Assembly (NCBI RefSeq): GCF_003610805.1 | Contig: NZ_RAPF01000001.1 | Location: forward strand, 62,001-126,000 | Direction of reading: 5' to 3' | DNA: 64,000 bases | From: Altericroceibacterium spongiae | GTDB taxonomy: Bacteria; Pseudomonadota; Alphaproteobacteria; Sphingomonadales; Sphingomonadaceae | Shown here: positions 8,622-18,390 of the stretch, piece by piece | Layout of the letters: each line of letters starts with the position of its first letter | How positions within the stretch are numbered: position 1 is the first letter of the stretch | The notes under the pieces: model-generated | The model's database searches: none | Told to the model about the DNA's origin: nothing | Seen by the model: the letters and a program-made list of their open reading frames with translations, nothing else | Made by a program: the position numbers and the translations under genes

Positions 8622-8798
8622 ATGAATGAAATGACAACACTCGATTCCGCACAGGAAAGATGGCTCAGGCAATCGCCCGGTATGCCGAAGGGCGCCGGAA
8701 AACCTGTTTTTTGGCTTGGGGTCATGCTTATTGTGCCGGGGCTCGTCTGGTCAGTGCTGCTCGGTGCCGAGGCTTTTGGAGCGGTGTTACCGGCCTGA
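8622..8798 (+). CDS. 58-residue putative membrane peptide
   Basis: A short frame beginning MNEMTTLDSAQERWLRQSP with a soluble, charged first half and one predicted transmembrane helix (PVFWLGVMLIVPGLVWSVLL, residues ~30-49). A GCGGAG sequence lies 7-10 nt before the ATG. It stands alone between the TetR gene and the convergent gamma-glutamyltranspeptidase gene. I know no family for it; the reason to call it is the clean single-helix design and the ribosome binding site. Could be a chance frame. Confidence 0.4.
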   Translation: MNEMTTLDSAQERWLRQSPGMPKGAGKPVFWLGVMLIVPGLVWSVLLGAEAFGAVLPA

Positions 8799-8877
8799 TG
8801 CCGAGGAGCGTCGAAGTTCTGCGACCGGGCAGAACGCGCTCTGTCCGATAAGCCTATCCATTCTCCTCAGGCTATTT

Positions 8878-8903
8878 CCGCACTCGCCTTTTCGGGAGTG
8901 CGG
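8878..8903. terminator. Hairpin between the membrane peptide gene and ggt
   Basis: CCGCACTC and GAGTGCGG form an 8-bp stem around a T-rich loop. It lies between convergent genes and 65 bp past the ggt stop. No long T tract on either side, so it may act as a weak or factor-dependent terminator. Confidence 0.45.
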
Positions 8904-8967
8904 CTGGGCCGGAAGCCGTTTTCCCTTTTCCCCCCTCGGCGACTTCCGGCCCTTTTATTCCATCCGG

Positions 8968-10761
8968 TCAATAGCCTTCGGCGAGGCCCGCCGGGCGACG
9001 TATATCGTTGGCACCTTGCAGCATGCCTGTTTCCGGTTCCACCAGAATGGCCTCGTCCGCGCCCCATGACGGCACTTCGCGGAAAGAATGCCCCATCGCT
9101 TCCAGCGCGGCCTTCGCTTCCGGCGTCAGATAGCCGGGCTGCACCATAGCCTGATCGGGCATCCACTGATGATGGATGCGCGGTGCATCTACAGATTGCT
9201 GCATATTCATGCCGTAATCGATCACATTCATGATGCTGGCGACGGTGGTGGAAATGATTGTCGAACCACCGGGACTGCCCGTCACCATGAACAATTTGCC
9301 GTCTTTCAGCACGATTGTCGGAGTCATGGAGCTTAGCGGGCGTTTGCCGGGGCCAACCGCATTGGCGGCGCCCTGAACCAGACCGAAACTGTTGGGGACA
9401 CCTGGCTTTGCGCTGAAATCATCCATTTCGTTATTGAGGAAGAACCCGGTATCTCCGGCAATTTTTCCGTTTCCGAACAGATAGTTGATCGTATAGGTGG
9501 TGGCGACGGCGTTACCGTCTTTATCGACCACCGAATAATGCGTGGTATTGGTGCCTTCCTGAGCCGATACACCGCCTTCCACTTCGCTTGAAGGTGTCGC
9601 TTTGTCGGCACGGATTTTTGCGCGGATATCTCTGGCATGATCCTGCGAAATCAGCGTGGACACGGGATTGTCGATAAAGGCGGGGTCGCCAAGGTCGCTA
9701 TTGCGGTCGGCAAAGGCGAAGCGCTCAGCTTCGATGAAATGATGCGTGGCCTGCACCGAACCGAAGCCCCATTCGCCCATCGGATAGGCTTCGACCACCT
9801 GAAGAATTTCACAGATTGTCGTGCCGCCGGAACTGGGCGGAGGTGCGGAAACGATCTGATAGCCGCGATAATTGCAGGTCACGGGCTTGTCCCATTGGGC
9901 GGTGTAATCGCTGAAATCCTGCATCGTAAGCAGGCCGCCATTGGCCTTGCTGGCTGTCACTACGCTTTGCGCGATCGGCCCTTTATAGAAAGCATCGGTG
10001 CCGTGCTTGGCGATCTGTCTGAGCGTTGCGGCAAGCTGCGGTTGTTTCAGTCTTTCGCCCACTCGATAGGGCTGACCGTTATTGAGAAAGATCGCCGCGA
10101 CATTGGGCTCCTTGGCGAAATCCTTCGCCCGGCGGTTGAGAATATTGACATCACCCTGTTGCAGAACATAGCCGTTTTCGGCCAGCGCGATGGCCGGTGC
10201 CATCACATCGGCAAGAGACATGGTGCCATACGTGTCCAGCGCCTGGCTCAGCCCCATGACGGTGCCCGGCGTGCCGGTGCCAAGATAGGTGCTGGTGCTG
10301 AGGCCATCGACCACATTGCCGTTTTCATCCTGAAACAATGTGGCGGTGGCGGCCAGCGGAGCGCGCTCGCGGAAATCGAGAAACAGATTTTGACCGTCGG
10401 CGAGATGAATGGTCATAAAACCGCCTCCGCCAATATTGCCGCAACACGGATGCGTCACGGCCAGCGCATAGCCTACAGCTACGGCGGCATCGACGGCATT
10501 ACCGCCCTTTTTGAGAATGGATACACCCACATTGGTGGCCAGATGTTGCGCGGATACCACCATGGCATGCGGAGCCCTGACCGGCTGAGCCTTGTGCCAG
10601 GCTGCCCCATCCATCTCGCCTGCACCGGTATCGAGTGCGCTCGACGAAATAGTCGATCCGCCTGGCGATTCGGTAGAGGAAACGGAAGCTGTCTGCGGCA
10701 CCGATGTGCAGGAGGCGAGGGCGAGAGTAAGTGTCAGAAACCCGGTGGTAAAATGGCGCAT
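8968..10761 (-). CDS. ggt: Gamma-glutamyltranspeptidase lipoprotein
   Basis: 597 residues from the ATG at 10761 (GAGGA ribosome binding site). The signal peptide ends in a lipobox-like LALASC (Cys18), suggesting a membrane-anchored periplasmic enzyme. It cleaves gamma-glutamyl bonds of glutathione and related peptides. Family features: GNAVDAAVAVGYALAVTHP near residues 88-105, DFRERAP with the substrate-carboxylate arginine (R131), the autoprocessing site NTTHYSVVDKDGNAVATTYT with catalytic Thr406 at the start of the small subunit, PLSSMTPTIV, and GSPGGSTIIST. All catalytic elements look intact. Divergent from a TonB receptor, which hints at joint use of an imported peptide or thiol compound. 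Confidence 0.95.
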   Translation of the reverse strand: MRHFTTGFLTLTLALASCTSVPQTASVSSTESPGGSTISSSALDTGAGEMDGAAWHKAQPVRAPHAMVVSAQHLATNVGVSILKKGGNAVDAAVAVGYALAVTHPCCGNIGGGGFMTIHLADGQNLFLDFRERAPLAATATLFQDENGNVVDGLSTSTYLGTGTPGTVMGLSQALDTYGTMSLADVMAPAIALAENGYVLQQGDVNILNRRAKDFAKEPNVAAIFLNNGQPYRVGERLKQPQLAATLRQIAKHGTDAFYKGPIAQSVVTASKANGGLLTMQDFSDYTAQWDKPVTCNYRGYQIVSAPPPSSGGTTICEILQVVEAYPMGEWGFGSVQATHHFIEAERFAFADRNSDLGDPAFIDNPVSTLISQDHARDIRAKIRADKATPSSEVEGGVSAQEGTNTTHYSVVDKDGNAVATTYTINYLFGNGKIAGDTGFFLNNEMDDFSAKPGVPNSFGLVQGAANAVGPGKRPLSSMTPTIVLKDGKLFMVTGSPGGSTIISTTVASIMNVIDYGMNMQQSVDAPRIHHQWMPDQAMVQPGYLTPEAKAALEAMGHSFREVPSWGADEAILVEPETGMLQGANDIRRPAGLAEGY

Positions 10762-11016
10762 GCAATCCTCTTTAAGCCAGACCTGTTGCGGCTGAATGAA
10801 ACTTTCGCAGCGATGACGCAAGCGTGCTGGCACATAAATGTCACATCGGCGAAGTGAAATGTTGTTGTGTTGCTTCATATGTTGCTTTGCAGCACGTGTT
10901 TTGCAACATTTCGTGTGCAAAATTTAATTGCAAATGGTGGTTTTGTTGCCTTGCCGTGCAGGGAAGCCCGGTTTCAGGCATTTTGCCATTACTGTCGATA
11001 ATATCAGGGGAATACA
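10762..11016. promoter_or_regulatory. Divergent ggt/TonB-receptor control region with TGTTGC repeats
   Basis: The 255-bp gap is AT-rich compared with its surroundings. TGTTGCTT occurs as a direct repeat at 10868-10875 and 10880-10887, and ATGTTGC (10879-10885) is mirrored by GCAACAT (10903-10909) across a 17-bp spacer. These are candidate operator half-sites for a regulator shared by the two divergent genes. No matching regulator gene is adjacent. Confidence 0.4.
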
Positions 11017-13404
11017 ATGCATACACGTGCCCTCTTTCTGGCCGGAGTAACTTTTTCCGCTCTGCTCAGCATACCTGTGCAGGCGCAGGATACCGGGTCG
11101 GATGAAGAGATCGGTGAAGAGATTATCGTAACCGGAACGCGCGCTGCCGGGCGCACGCGACTGGACAGCACGTCGCCGGTCGACGTGTTCTCTCAGGATA
11201 TGCTTAAGCGTCAGGGCAGTACGGAACTGGCCACGGCACTGGCCACGGTGGCTCCGTCCATCAACTTCCCGCGTCCGGCGATAACCGACGGGACTGACGC
11301 GATTCGTCCGGCGACTTTGCGCGGCCTGTCGCCAGACCAGACTCTGGTGCTGATTAACGGTGTGCGCGGTCATTCTTCGGCCCTGCTCAATGTGAACGGT
11401 TCGGTCGGCCGCGGCTCGGCGGCTGTCGACCTTAACACGATCCCGACCGGCGCTTTGCAAAGCATCGAAATTCTGCGCGACGGGGCCTCGGCGCAATATG
11501 GTTCCGATGCGATTGCCGGGGTGGTCAATCTGCGCCTGCGCGAAGCACGCGAAGGCGGCAATGTGACCGCGAGCTACGGCACTTACGCTACCAGTGTCGA
11601 AACAGGCACGACGCATGACAACAAATATGACGGCGATACGGTCAATGTGAATGGCTGGGCCGGTTTTGGGCTGGGTTCGGAAGGTTTCCTCACCGTTAGC
11701 GGCGAGTTTCAGAACCGCAATCCCACCAGTCGCGGCGGACTCGATCCGCGGGTCGATCCGCCGGCAGTGACATCGCGTTTCGGCGATCCCGATGTCAATC
11801 AATATACCGGTTATGTGAATATGGGTCTCCCCCTCGGCGATAGCGGCTGGGAAGCATATGGCTTTGGCGGCTATCAATATCGTCGCAGCCAGAGCGCCGC
11901 TTTCCCGCGGGTGCCGAGCAATTCGAACAATGTGCCGGAAATTTACCCCGACGGGTTCCTCCCGCTGATTCAGACCAAATCCAGAGATCTGACGGCGACA
12001 GGCGGTATTCGCGGCGATGTGGCAGAATGGAATGTCGATATCGGCATGTCCTATGGCCGCAACAAAATCGACTTTGCGACGCTCAATACGCTCAACTCCA
12101 CTTATGGGGCCGAGTCGCCCACCGAATTTGACGATGGTGCGCTGACCTACGATCAGCTGATCGGCAGTGTCGATGTGACCCGCCAGTTATATTTCGGGGA
12201 CAGCAATACGCTCAACGTTGCTTTCGGGGGTGAATATCGCCGCGAAGGTTATCAGATCGATGCCGGACAGCCGGAAAGCTATGATCGCGGACCGCTGGGG
12301 GGCGATACTACGCTGACCGGTGGGGCGCAGGGCTTTATCGGTTTCAATCCGACAAATGAAGTCGATGTCCATCGCCATAATTTTTCGGGCTATCTCGATC
12401 TTGAAGCGCGCTTTGCCGATCGCTTCACGCTTGGCGTGGCCGGACGGGTCGAGGATTATTCCGATTTCGGCACCCGGGCGAGTGGCAAGGTTTCCGCGCG
12501 TTTCGACATCACGCCGTCTTTCGCTTTGCGCGGGGCCATTTCCAACGGCTTCCGTGCGCCTTCGCTCCAGCAATCCTATTTCACTTCGACCTCATCGGTC
12601 ATTGTGACGCCGGATATTCTGGAAACGGGGACCTATCCGGCGACCAGTGCAGTGGCGCAGGCTCTGGGCGGCAAGCCGCTCGAACCGGAAAAATCGACCA
12701 ACTATTCGGTGGGGGCCGTCTTCCAGTCAGGGCCGTTCAACCTCACAATCGACGCTTATAAGATCGATATTCGCGATCAGCTGGCCTTGTCCGAAAATAT
12801 CCGGACAAGCTTCAGTCAGGAAGTGGCCGATATTCTCGATCCATTCGATGTGCAGGCAGCCCGCTTCTTCCTCAATGGGGTGAAAACATCGACCAAGGGG
12901 ATCGATGTCGTTGCCAATTATCGGCTCGATACGGCCGAAGCAGGACGGTTCGATCTCAGTCTGGCGGGCAACGTCAACGATATCGATGTGAAGGAAGTCC
13001 CCGAACAGACGGCTGCACTGAATCCTGCACCGACGCTCTTCGCGCGCAGCCGTATCCTGACCATCGAGGATGGTACGCCTGACACGAAGATCACCGGCAC
13101 GGTGGACTGGACCCTGGGCGATTTCGGCCTGACCCTGCGCAGCGTCTATTACGCCAGCGTTCGCCAGCCGAGCAATACACCTGAAAACGATCTGTTCACC
13201 GGCGATCATCTGATTACTGATCTGGAAATGCGTTTCGACATGTCGCCGTTGAAACTGGCTGTCGGAGCGAACAATATTTTCGATGTTTACCCGGATCGCG
13301 TGCCGAATGAATTAAATAGCATTGGCATTACTGCATTTCCGTTCTATTCACCCTTTGGCTTCAACGGCCGCTACATGTATGTGCGCGCCAGTATCGACTG
13401 GTAA
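11017..13404 (+). CDS. TonB-dependent outer-membrane receptor
   Basis: 795 residues. A signal peptide (cleavage after VQAQ, ~residue 24) is followed by a TonB box (EEIIVTGTR), a plug domain (VDVFSQDMLKRQGSTELATAL to GSDAIAGVVNLRLRE) and a 22-strand beta-barrel ending in aromatic Trp, as expected for outer-membrane insertion. It imports a scarce substrate using energy from TonB/ExbBD; the substrate is not evident. It is divergent from ggt. A strong hairpin terminator follows the stop codon. The plug motif LINGVRGHSSALLNVNGSVGRG is typical of a large group of sphingomonad receptors with no assigned ligand. Confidence 0.93.
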   Translation: MHTRALFLAGVTFSALLSIPVQAQDTGSDEEIGEEIIVTGTRAAGRTRLDSTSPVDVFSQDMLKRQGSTELATALATVAPSINFPRPAITDGTDAIRPATLRGLSPDQTLVLINGVRGHSSALLNVNGSVGRGSAAVDLNTIPTGALQSIEILRDGASAQYGSDAIAGVVNLRLREAREGGNVTASYGTYATSVETGTTHDNKYDGDTVNVNGWAGFGLGSEGFLTVSGEFQNRNPTSRGGLDPRVDPPAVTSRFGDPDVNQYTGYVNMGLPLGDSGWEAYGFGGYQYRRSQSAAFPRVPSNSNNVPEIYPDGFLPLIQTKSRDLTATGGIRGDVAEWNVDIGMSYGRNKIDFATLNTLNSTYGAESPTEFDDGALTYDQLIGSVDVTRQLYFGDSNTLNVAFGGEYRREGYQIDAGQPESYDRGPLGGDTTLTGGAQGFIGFNPTNEVDVHRHNFSGYLDLEARFADRFTLGVAGRVEDYSDFGTRASGKVSARFDITPSFALRGAISNGFRAPSLQQSYFTSTSSVIVTPDILETGTYPATSAVAQALGGKPLEPEKSTNYSVGAVFQSGPFNLTIDAYKIDIRDQLALSENIRTSFSQEVADILDPFDVQAARFFLNGVKTSTKGIDVVANYRLDTAEAGRFDLSLAGNVNDIDVKEVPEQTAALNPAPTLFARSRILTIEDGTPDTKITGTVDWTLGDFGLTLRSVYYASVRQPSNTPENDLFTGDHLITDLEMRFDMSPLKLAVGANNIFDVYPDRVPNELNSIGITAFPFYSPFGFNGRYMYVRASIDW

Positions 13405-13440
13405 TCACGCACAGGCTGTTTGAGTTTTGGGAGAGAAAGA

Positions 13441-13476
13441 GGCGGCGGACCGAAAGGTTCGCCGCCCATTTCTTTT
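13441..13476. terminator. Bidirectional terminator between TonB receptor and helicase genes
   Basis: GGCGGCG...CGCCGCC with an inner ACC/GGT pairing and a GAAA loop (13441-13466), followed by CATTTCTTTT on the plus strand and a pyrimidine-rich run on the minus strand. It sits between convergent genes. Confidence 0.8.
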
Positions 13477-13496
13477 GAGCCGTTTAAGCCGTATCC

Positions 13497-15239
13497 TTAC
13501 GGATGTTTACGGGCCTTATGGCCCTTTTCGCTGCGTTTGAACGGCTTCTTGGCGCCTTTATGGCGATCGAAAGAGCCTTTGCCGAAACGGCGCGGCGGCG
13601 GTCCGCCACGGCCTTTGCGATTATCCCGGGCCTGTTCCCGCGGCCCCCGTGCGGAGGGTTCGATCGTCACTTCACGACCATTTTCATCCGGGCCGGCCGT
13701 TTCGAGAATCGCCTTACTGACCTGGTCGCCCATGGCGCTTGGCACCTGAAAGAAAGTTTCGTTCTGGCCGATACGAATGGCGCCGACTTCCTGCCGGGTG
13801 ATTCCCGAGCGGCGGCAGATCAGCGGCAGCACCCAGCGCGGATCGGCATTGTTGCGGCGGCCGATATCCATGCGGAACCACACCGTATCTTCGAAACCGG
13901 GGCGTGGCTGGCCTGCTGACTTCTGCGGGAAATCCGTGGTCAGATCTTCGGGCTGCGGCATTTTGGCCCGATGGGACTGCACCAGCGCAGCAGCGATGTC
14001 CTCAGCGCTGCGTTCTTTGAGAAGCTGTGCAGCCAGCGCGCGATCATCGTCTTCGAACGTCGTCGGTGCCAGCATTGTTTCGAGCAGCCTTGTGTGATCC
14101 TGTTTGCGGATCGCTTCGGGCGTGGGGGCAGAGATCCATTCGGTTTGCACCTTGGCATGGCGCAGCATGGATTCGACCCGGCGGCGGCGCGGTGCAGGTA
14201 CGATCAGAACCGCTGTGCCCTTGCGCCCGGCACGGCCGGTGCGGCCTGAGCGGTGTTGCATCGTTTCCGCATCGCGCGGAATTTCAACATGAACCACGAG
14301 GGTGAGAGTCGGCAGATCGATACCGCGTGCGGCGACATCGGTGGCGACGCAGACGCGTGCCCGGCCATCGCGCAGCGCCTGCAAGGCATGGTTGCGTTCG
14401 GATTGCGAATGTTCGCCCGAGAGCGCGACAGCGGCAAAACCGCGTTCGAGCAAGGTCGCGTGAAGCCGGCGCACATTGTCGCGCGTGGCGCAGAACAGAA
14501 TGGCGGTTTCCGCTTCATGGAAGCGCAGCAGGTTGATAACGGCCTTGTCGATTTCGGAAGGTGCGACGGTGACGGCCTGATAAGCGATGTCGCTATGGCC
14601 ACGGGTCTCGCCAACCGTGGTGATCCGCAGTGCATCGTTCTGATAACGACGGGCGAGCTGGACGATCTGCTTGGGCATTGTTGCCGAGAACAGCAATGTG
14701 CGGCGCCCGTCGGGCGTCATGTCGAGAATGGCTTCGAGATCTTCACGAAAGCCCATATCGAGCATTTCATCGGCTTCATCGAGCACAGCAGTGCGCAGAG
14801 TCGACAGGTCGAGCGCCTTGCGTTCGATATGATCGCGCAGACGGCCGGGCGTGCCGACGACGATTTGCGCACCGCGGCGCAGCGCGCGGCGTTCGCGCGA
14901 AGCGTCCATCCCGCCCACGCAGGTGGCAATGCGCGCACCCGCTTCGCCATAGAGCCATTCCAGCTCACGGCTGACTTGCAGGGCCAGTTCACGTGTGGGA
15001 GCGATGATGAGGGCGAGCGGCGTGTCCGAATGGGCTACACGGCCATTCTCACCGAGCATTTCTTCCGCCATGGCAAGGCCGAAGGCTACGGTCTTGCCCG
15101 AGCCGGTCTGGGCGGACACGATCAGGTCGCGTCCATTGGCTTCGGGTTGAAGCACGGCAGCCTGAACCTCTGTAGGTTCAGCATAGCCGCGTGCATTAAG
15201 GGCGTCGCCGAGAACCGGCGGTATATTGGCAAATGTCAT
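13497..15239 (-). CDS. DEAD-box ATP-dependent RNA helicase (DeaD/CsdA-DbpA type)
   Basis: 580 residues from the ATG at 15239. Helicase motifs in order: Q motif upstream of AQTGSGKT (I), PTRELALQ (Ia), GTPGR (Ib), DEADEML (II), SAT (III), ATDVAARGID (V) and HRSGRTGRAGR (VI). After ~residue 460 comes the DbpA/CsdA RNA-binding domain (LPLICRRSGITRQEVGAIRI) and a very basic tail ending KKPFKRSEKGHKARKHP. Such proteins remodel structured RNA in ribosome assembly and cold adaptation. A long antisense frame (14253-15941) is a GC-driven shadow. Convergent to the TonB receptor gene; the phosphate transporter follows upstream on the same strand after 117 bp. Confidence 0.94.
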   Translation of the reverse strand: MTFANIPPVLGDALNARGYAEPTEVQAAVLQPEANGRDLIVSAQTGSGKTVAFGLAMAEEMLGENGRVAHSDTPLALIIAPTRELALQVSRELEWLYGEAGARIATCVGGMDASRERRALRRGAQIVVGTPGRLRDHIERKALDLSTLRTAVLDEADEMLDMGFREDLEAILDMTPDGRRTLLFSATMPKQIVQLARRYQNDALRITTVGETRGHSDIAYQAVTVAPSEIDKAVINLLRFHEAETAILFCATRDNVRRLHATLLERGFAAVALSGEHSQSERNHALQALRDGRARVCVATDVAARGIDLPTLTLVVHVEIPRDAETMQHRSGRTGRAGRKGTAVLIVPAPRRRRVESMLRHAKVQTEWISAPTPEAIRKQDHTRLLETMLAPTTFEDDDRALAAQLLKERSAEDIAAALVQSHRAKMPQPEDLTTDFPQKSAGQPRPGFEDTVWFRMDIGRRNNADPRWVLPLICRRSGITRQEVGAIRIGQNETFFQVPSAMGDQVSKAILETAGPDENGREVTIEPSARGPREQARDNRKGRGGPPPRRFGKGSFDRHKGAKKPFKRSEKGHKARKHP

Positions 15240-15355
15240 GATGTCTCGTTGTCCGCTTGGCCGTGCTGCATCAGGCCGCACGGGACCTCAGCCGGAATGG
15301 GAAAGCGCGCGCTTACAGTATTGATGCACAGAAAGATAGTGTTTTGTGCGCGTGC

Positions 15356-16972
15356 TCAGAACAGGCCGTTCAGAATCGTGAAGGAGAGAGCCGCCAGTAA
15401 TCCGGCTGCGGGCAGGGTGATAACCCAGGCCATGGCTATAGGCTTCATCAGGCCCCAGTTGGTCTGCCGGTTGACGAGCCCGATGCCGAGCACGGCACCG
15501 ATCAGAATATGTGTGCTCGATACGGGCAGGCCAAAAGTAGAGGCCAGCATGACCACCGTGGCGGCGGACAATTCGGCGGCGAATCCCGAAGCCGGATGCA
15601 TGGTGGTCAGATTATGGCCCACTGTCTGGATCACATCCTTGCCGATGAACCACAGACCTGCGACCAGCGCGACACCGAATGTCACCATGGCAAGCGTGGG
15701 AATAGCCGCTTCGGAACCGATCGAACCGGTGCGCAGCACGTCGAGAATGGCTGCAAAAGGGCCAATCGCATTGGCAATGTCATTCGCTCCGTGGCTGAAG
15801 GCGAAACCGGCGGCGGTGAAAACCTGCATCCAGCTGAACATCAGGAAGGTCGAACGGTCGAGCGAACCGCCTTTCAGCGTCTTGGCGAAGATGAAGGTGG
15901 CCATCCATACCGTCGCGGCCACCATGCCCATGATGAGATAATTATGCAGGGTCGTGAAACCCAGATGCATATGTTTGAGACCCTTGAACAGGAGCATGGC
16001 CGAAATGATAGCTGCGCCCGCTGCGGCGATCAGCGGCACCCAGTTTTGCAGCGCGCGATGCGCGGCGATATTGTCCCGCTTTTTACGGATTTCGTGGAGC
16101 TTGCGGTAATATTCCGATTCCAACTCGTCGGGCGTATAATCCTCTTCACCCAGCACGATCTGCGCATCGCGCACCATCATGTTGGTGTAGGAAATCTTCT
16201 GAAGTTCGTTCAATCGCTCGAAAGCGGTTTTGTGATCCTCATTGAGCTTGCGCCTTTCTCCGCGCAGCGATTGGAGCTGTTCCTTGGCGCGTTCATTATA
16301 GCGCAGGATATGATGCTTGATCTGGTAGAACAGAGCATAGGAAACGAGGCCGCCCAGCACCGGAGATAGAATCCAGGAAATGGCAATGGTGCCGATCTGA
16401 TTCCACTGAACCAGCGCCAGAGCGCTGCCACTGCTGCTCAGAACCGTTCCCAGTGTCAGCGATGCGCCGACAATCCCGCCGATAATCGAATGGGTGGTGG
16501 AAACCGGCCAGCCGCGCTTGCTGGCGAAAAGCAGCCATAAGGCTGCGGCCAGCAGCGCCGACATCATGATATAGACAAATTGCATCGGCCGGATATCGAC
16601 CGCGCCGAGATCGACAATTCCGCTGCGGATCGTGTCGGTCACCTCACCCCCGGCAATCACCGCGCCGCTCACTTCGAAAATCGCCGCAATGGCGAGCGCC
16701 TGTTTGATCGTCAGCGTGCCTGCGCCGACGCTGGTGCCGAAGGAATTGGCGACATCGTTGCCGCCAATATTGAAGGCCATGAATACACCGAACACCGTGG
16801 CGAGGACGAAGATCATGACATTATTGTGATGGGTGTAATCGAGCCCCCAGAACAGGAACCACAGGGAAATACCGATCAGCAGCGTGGCAAAGGCGATATT
16901 GGGCCAGGAAAAAGGCAGGGAAAGCCCGCGCGTGGTCGGTGTGTTCAGGGCCATATCATTGCTGCTCGCCAC
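15356..16972 (-). CDS. pit: Low-affinity inorganic phosphate transporter, Pit family
   Basis: 538 residues with about ten hydrophobic helices in two homologous halves, each with the Pit/PHO4 signature: [19 protein letters not shown] near residue 70 and [17 protein letters not shown] in the second half. The halves are split by a ~120-residue charged, helical cytoplasmic insert ([19 protein letters not shown] to [14 protein letters not shown]), which marks the long bacterial subtype. Takes up metal-phosphate driven by protons. GTG start at 16972, supported by GAGGA about 7 nt upstream; an ATG six codons later lacks a site. No clear Pho box upstream, as expected for a constitutive system. Confidence 0.93.
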   Translation of the reverse strand: MASSNDMALNTPTTRGLSLPFSWPNIAFATLLIGISLWFLFWGLDYTHHNNVMIFVLATVFGVFMAFNIGGNDVANSFGTSVGAGTLTIKQALAIAAIFEVSGAVIAGGEVTDTIRSGIVDLGAVDIRPMQFVYIMMSALLAAALWLLFASKRGWPVSTTHSIIGGIVGASLTLGTVLSSSGSALALVQWNQIGTIAISWILSPVLGGLVSYALFYQIKHHILRYNERAKEQLQSLRGERRKLNEDHKTAFERLNELQKISYTNMMVRDAQIVLGEEDYTPDELESEYYRKLHEIRKKRDNIAAHRALQNWVPLIAAAGAAIISAMLLFKGLKHMHLGFTTLHNYLIMGMVAATVWMATFIFAKTLKGGSLDRSTFLMFSWMQVFTAAGFAFSHGANDIANAIGPFAAILDVLRTGSIGSEAAIPTLAMVTFGVALVAGLWFIGKDVIQTVGHNLTTMHPASGFAAELSAATVVMLASTFGLPVSSTHILIGAVLGIGLVNRQTNWGLMKPIAMAWVITLPAAGLLAALSFTILNGLF

Positions 16973-17273
16973 GCTGTTGTCCTCTGATTGTCCTATCGGG
17001 TGGCGGCTTCCTATCTCTCTAATACAACAGAATGATGTCAGTTTTGTCGCAATCGGTTCATCTTTTCATTCCTTCGCTAACCAGACGGAACCGTTGCCAA
17101 AACCACACTATCCTGTGCGAAATTCGATTTACCGTAATTAATTCAGACCGAACGGAATAAAAATCCTCGTTCCTGCGTATAATGCGTAATGAGTATTACA
17201 AAAGTAACAGGAAATGGCCGTTTTCCGGGTTGGAAAAGCATGTTGATGATATATTTTGCAAAAGAGAACCACT
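16973..17273. promoter_or_regulatory. Divergent pit / CDP-alcohol transferase promoter region
   Basis: A 301-bp AT-rich gap without a gene. TATAAT at 17178-17183 on the plus strand is a good -10 hexamer for the right-hand operon, about 90 nt before its ATG, but no convincing -35 stands at the right distance. I see no second structural element of note. Confidence 0.4.
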
Positions 17274-18389
17274 ATGAAGGACAATGATGTCATTGTCCCG
17301 GTGGGTAGGAATGACACGCGTCTGTGGGGGCTGACGGCGCGCGAACGACTGGAGCGCATTGCGGACCGGCAAGGCTGTGTGCTGGATCATTCTCCCGCTC
17401 CCGGTGGAGCGGTGCTGGTCAGTCTCGATTACGTTTTCGATCCGGCGTGGCTAACCACGATCCGTTCCCTGCCCGATACGGTGCTCACCTTTGACGGGCG
17501 GCCCGTTCTGGCGCGTTGCACATCGCCGCAGGATGTCACGCGTGTCCAGGCGATCATGGAAGGTCGCCAGCCCGAAGAATATGGTCAGCTGCGGGCTATG
17601 GCGTTCGAGGATGCCGATGCGCTGACCAATGACGAATTGCGCAAGCGTGACAGGCCTTTCATGGGGCGTCTGACGCCGGGTAATGTCCGCAGGCTGGAAC
17701 GGGCGAGCTATTATTCCGCCTATAAAGGCGTCACCGATGTGCTGACCAAATATCTCTGGCCGGAATGGGCGCTGGTGCTGACCCGACTGGCTTCGCGCCT
17801 GGGTATCACACCCAATATGGTAACGGCGATCGGGGCCGTCCTGTGCGTCGTAGCGACGATTCTTTTCGCCAAGGGATTATTCTGGACCGGCCTTCTCGCA
17901 GGGCTTGTCTTCATGGTTCTGGACACGGTGGATGGCAAGCTGGCGCGCTGCACCATTACCTCTTCCAAATTCGGGGAATTATTCGATCACGGAATCGATC
18001 TGGTCCATCCGCCCTTCTGGTACTGGGCCTGGGGAGTCGGCCTCGTTTCTTATGGACTGCCGCTTTCCAATACGGTTTTCGCGACAATTATGGGCGCTAT
18101 TCTGATCGGCTATGTCGTTCAGCGGCTGATCGAAGGCGCCTTCATCGCCCGTTTCGGCATGCATATTCACGTGTGGCGCCCCTTCGATTCCACGTTCCGT
18201 CTTATAACGGCGCGGCGCAATCCCAATATGGTAATCCTGTTCGCTTCCCTCTTGCTTCAGCGCCCCGACTGGGGGCTGGTGCTGGTGGCGATCTGGACTG
18301 TCCTTTCGCTTGTTGTCCATCTGCTCCAGCTTCTGCAGGCTTTCGCGCATAGTGCCAGAGGGCAACAGGTCACGAGCTGGCTGACCTGA
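17274..18389 (+). CDS. CDP-alcohol phosphatidyltransferase family membrane protein
   Basis: 371 residues. The C-terminal two thirds is a membrane CDP-alcohol phosphotransferase: the catalytic motif D-x2-DG-x2-AR-x8-G-x3-D-x3-D is complete (D217, D220, D238, D242; LDTVDGKLAR then GELFDHGID), surrounded by about six helices. Such enzymes displace CMP from a CDP-activated alcohol to make a phosphodiester. The first ~135 residues are soluble, reminiscent of a degenerate nucleotidyltransferase half as in bifunctional inositol-1-phosphate cytidylyltransferase/DIPP synthases; this is inference. First gene of a three-gene operon with HIT and tandem nucleotidyltransferase genes; the acceptor alcohol is unknown. 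Start at 17274 has AAAGAGA upstream. Confidence 0.88.
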   Translation: MKDNDVIVPVGRNDTRLWGLTARERLERIADRQGCVLDHSPAPGGAVLVSLDYVFDPAWLTTIRSLPDTVLTFDGRPVLARCTSPQDVTRVQAIMEGRQPEEYGQLRAMAFEDADALTNDELRKRDRPFMGRLTPGNVRRLERASYYSAYKGVTDVLTKYLWPEWALVLTRLASRLGITPNMVTAIGAVLCVVATILFAKGLFWTGLLAGLVFMVLDTVDGKLARCTITSSKFGELFDHGIDLVHPPFWYWAWGVGLVSYGLPLSNTVFATIMGAILIGYVVQRLIEGAFIARFGMHIHVWRPFDSTFRLITARRNPNMVILFASLLLQRPDWGLVLVAIWTVLSLVVHLLQLLQAFAHSARGQQVTSWLT

Positions 18390-18390
18390 T

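Noticed and set aside
14253-15941. 562-codon frame on the plus strand
   Set aside because: Antisense to the DEAD-box helicase and part of pit; no motif or ribosome binding site.
17030-17060. Possible Pho box (TGTCA...TGTCG) upstream of pit
   Set aside because: Half-sites match the CTGTCAT consensus poorly and Pit systems are usually not Pho-activated.
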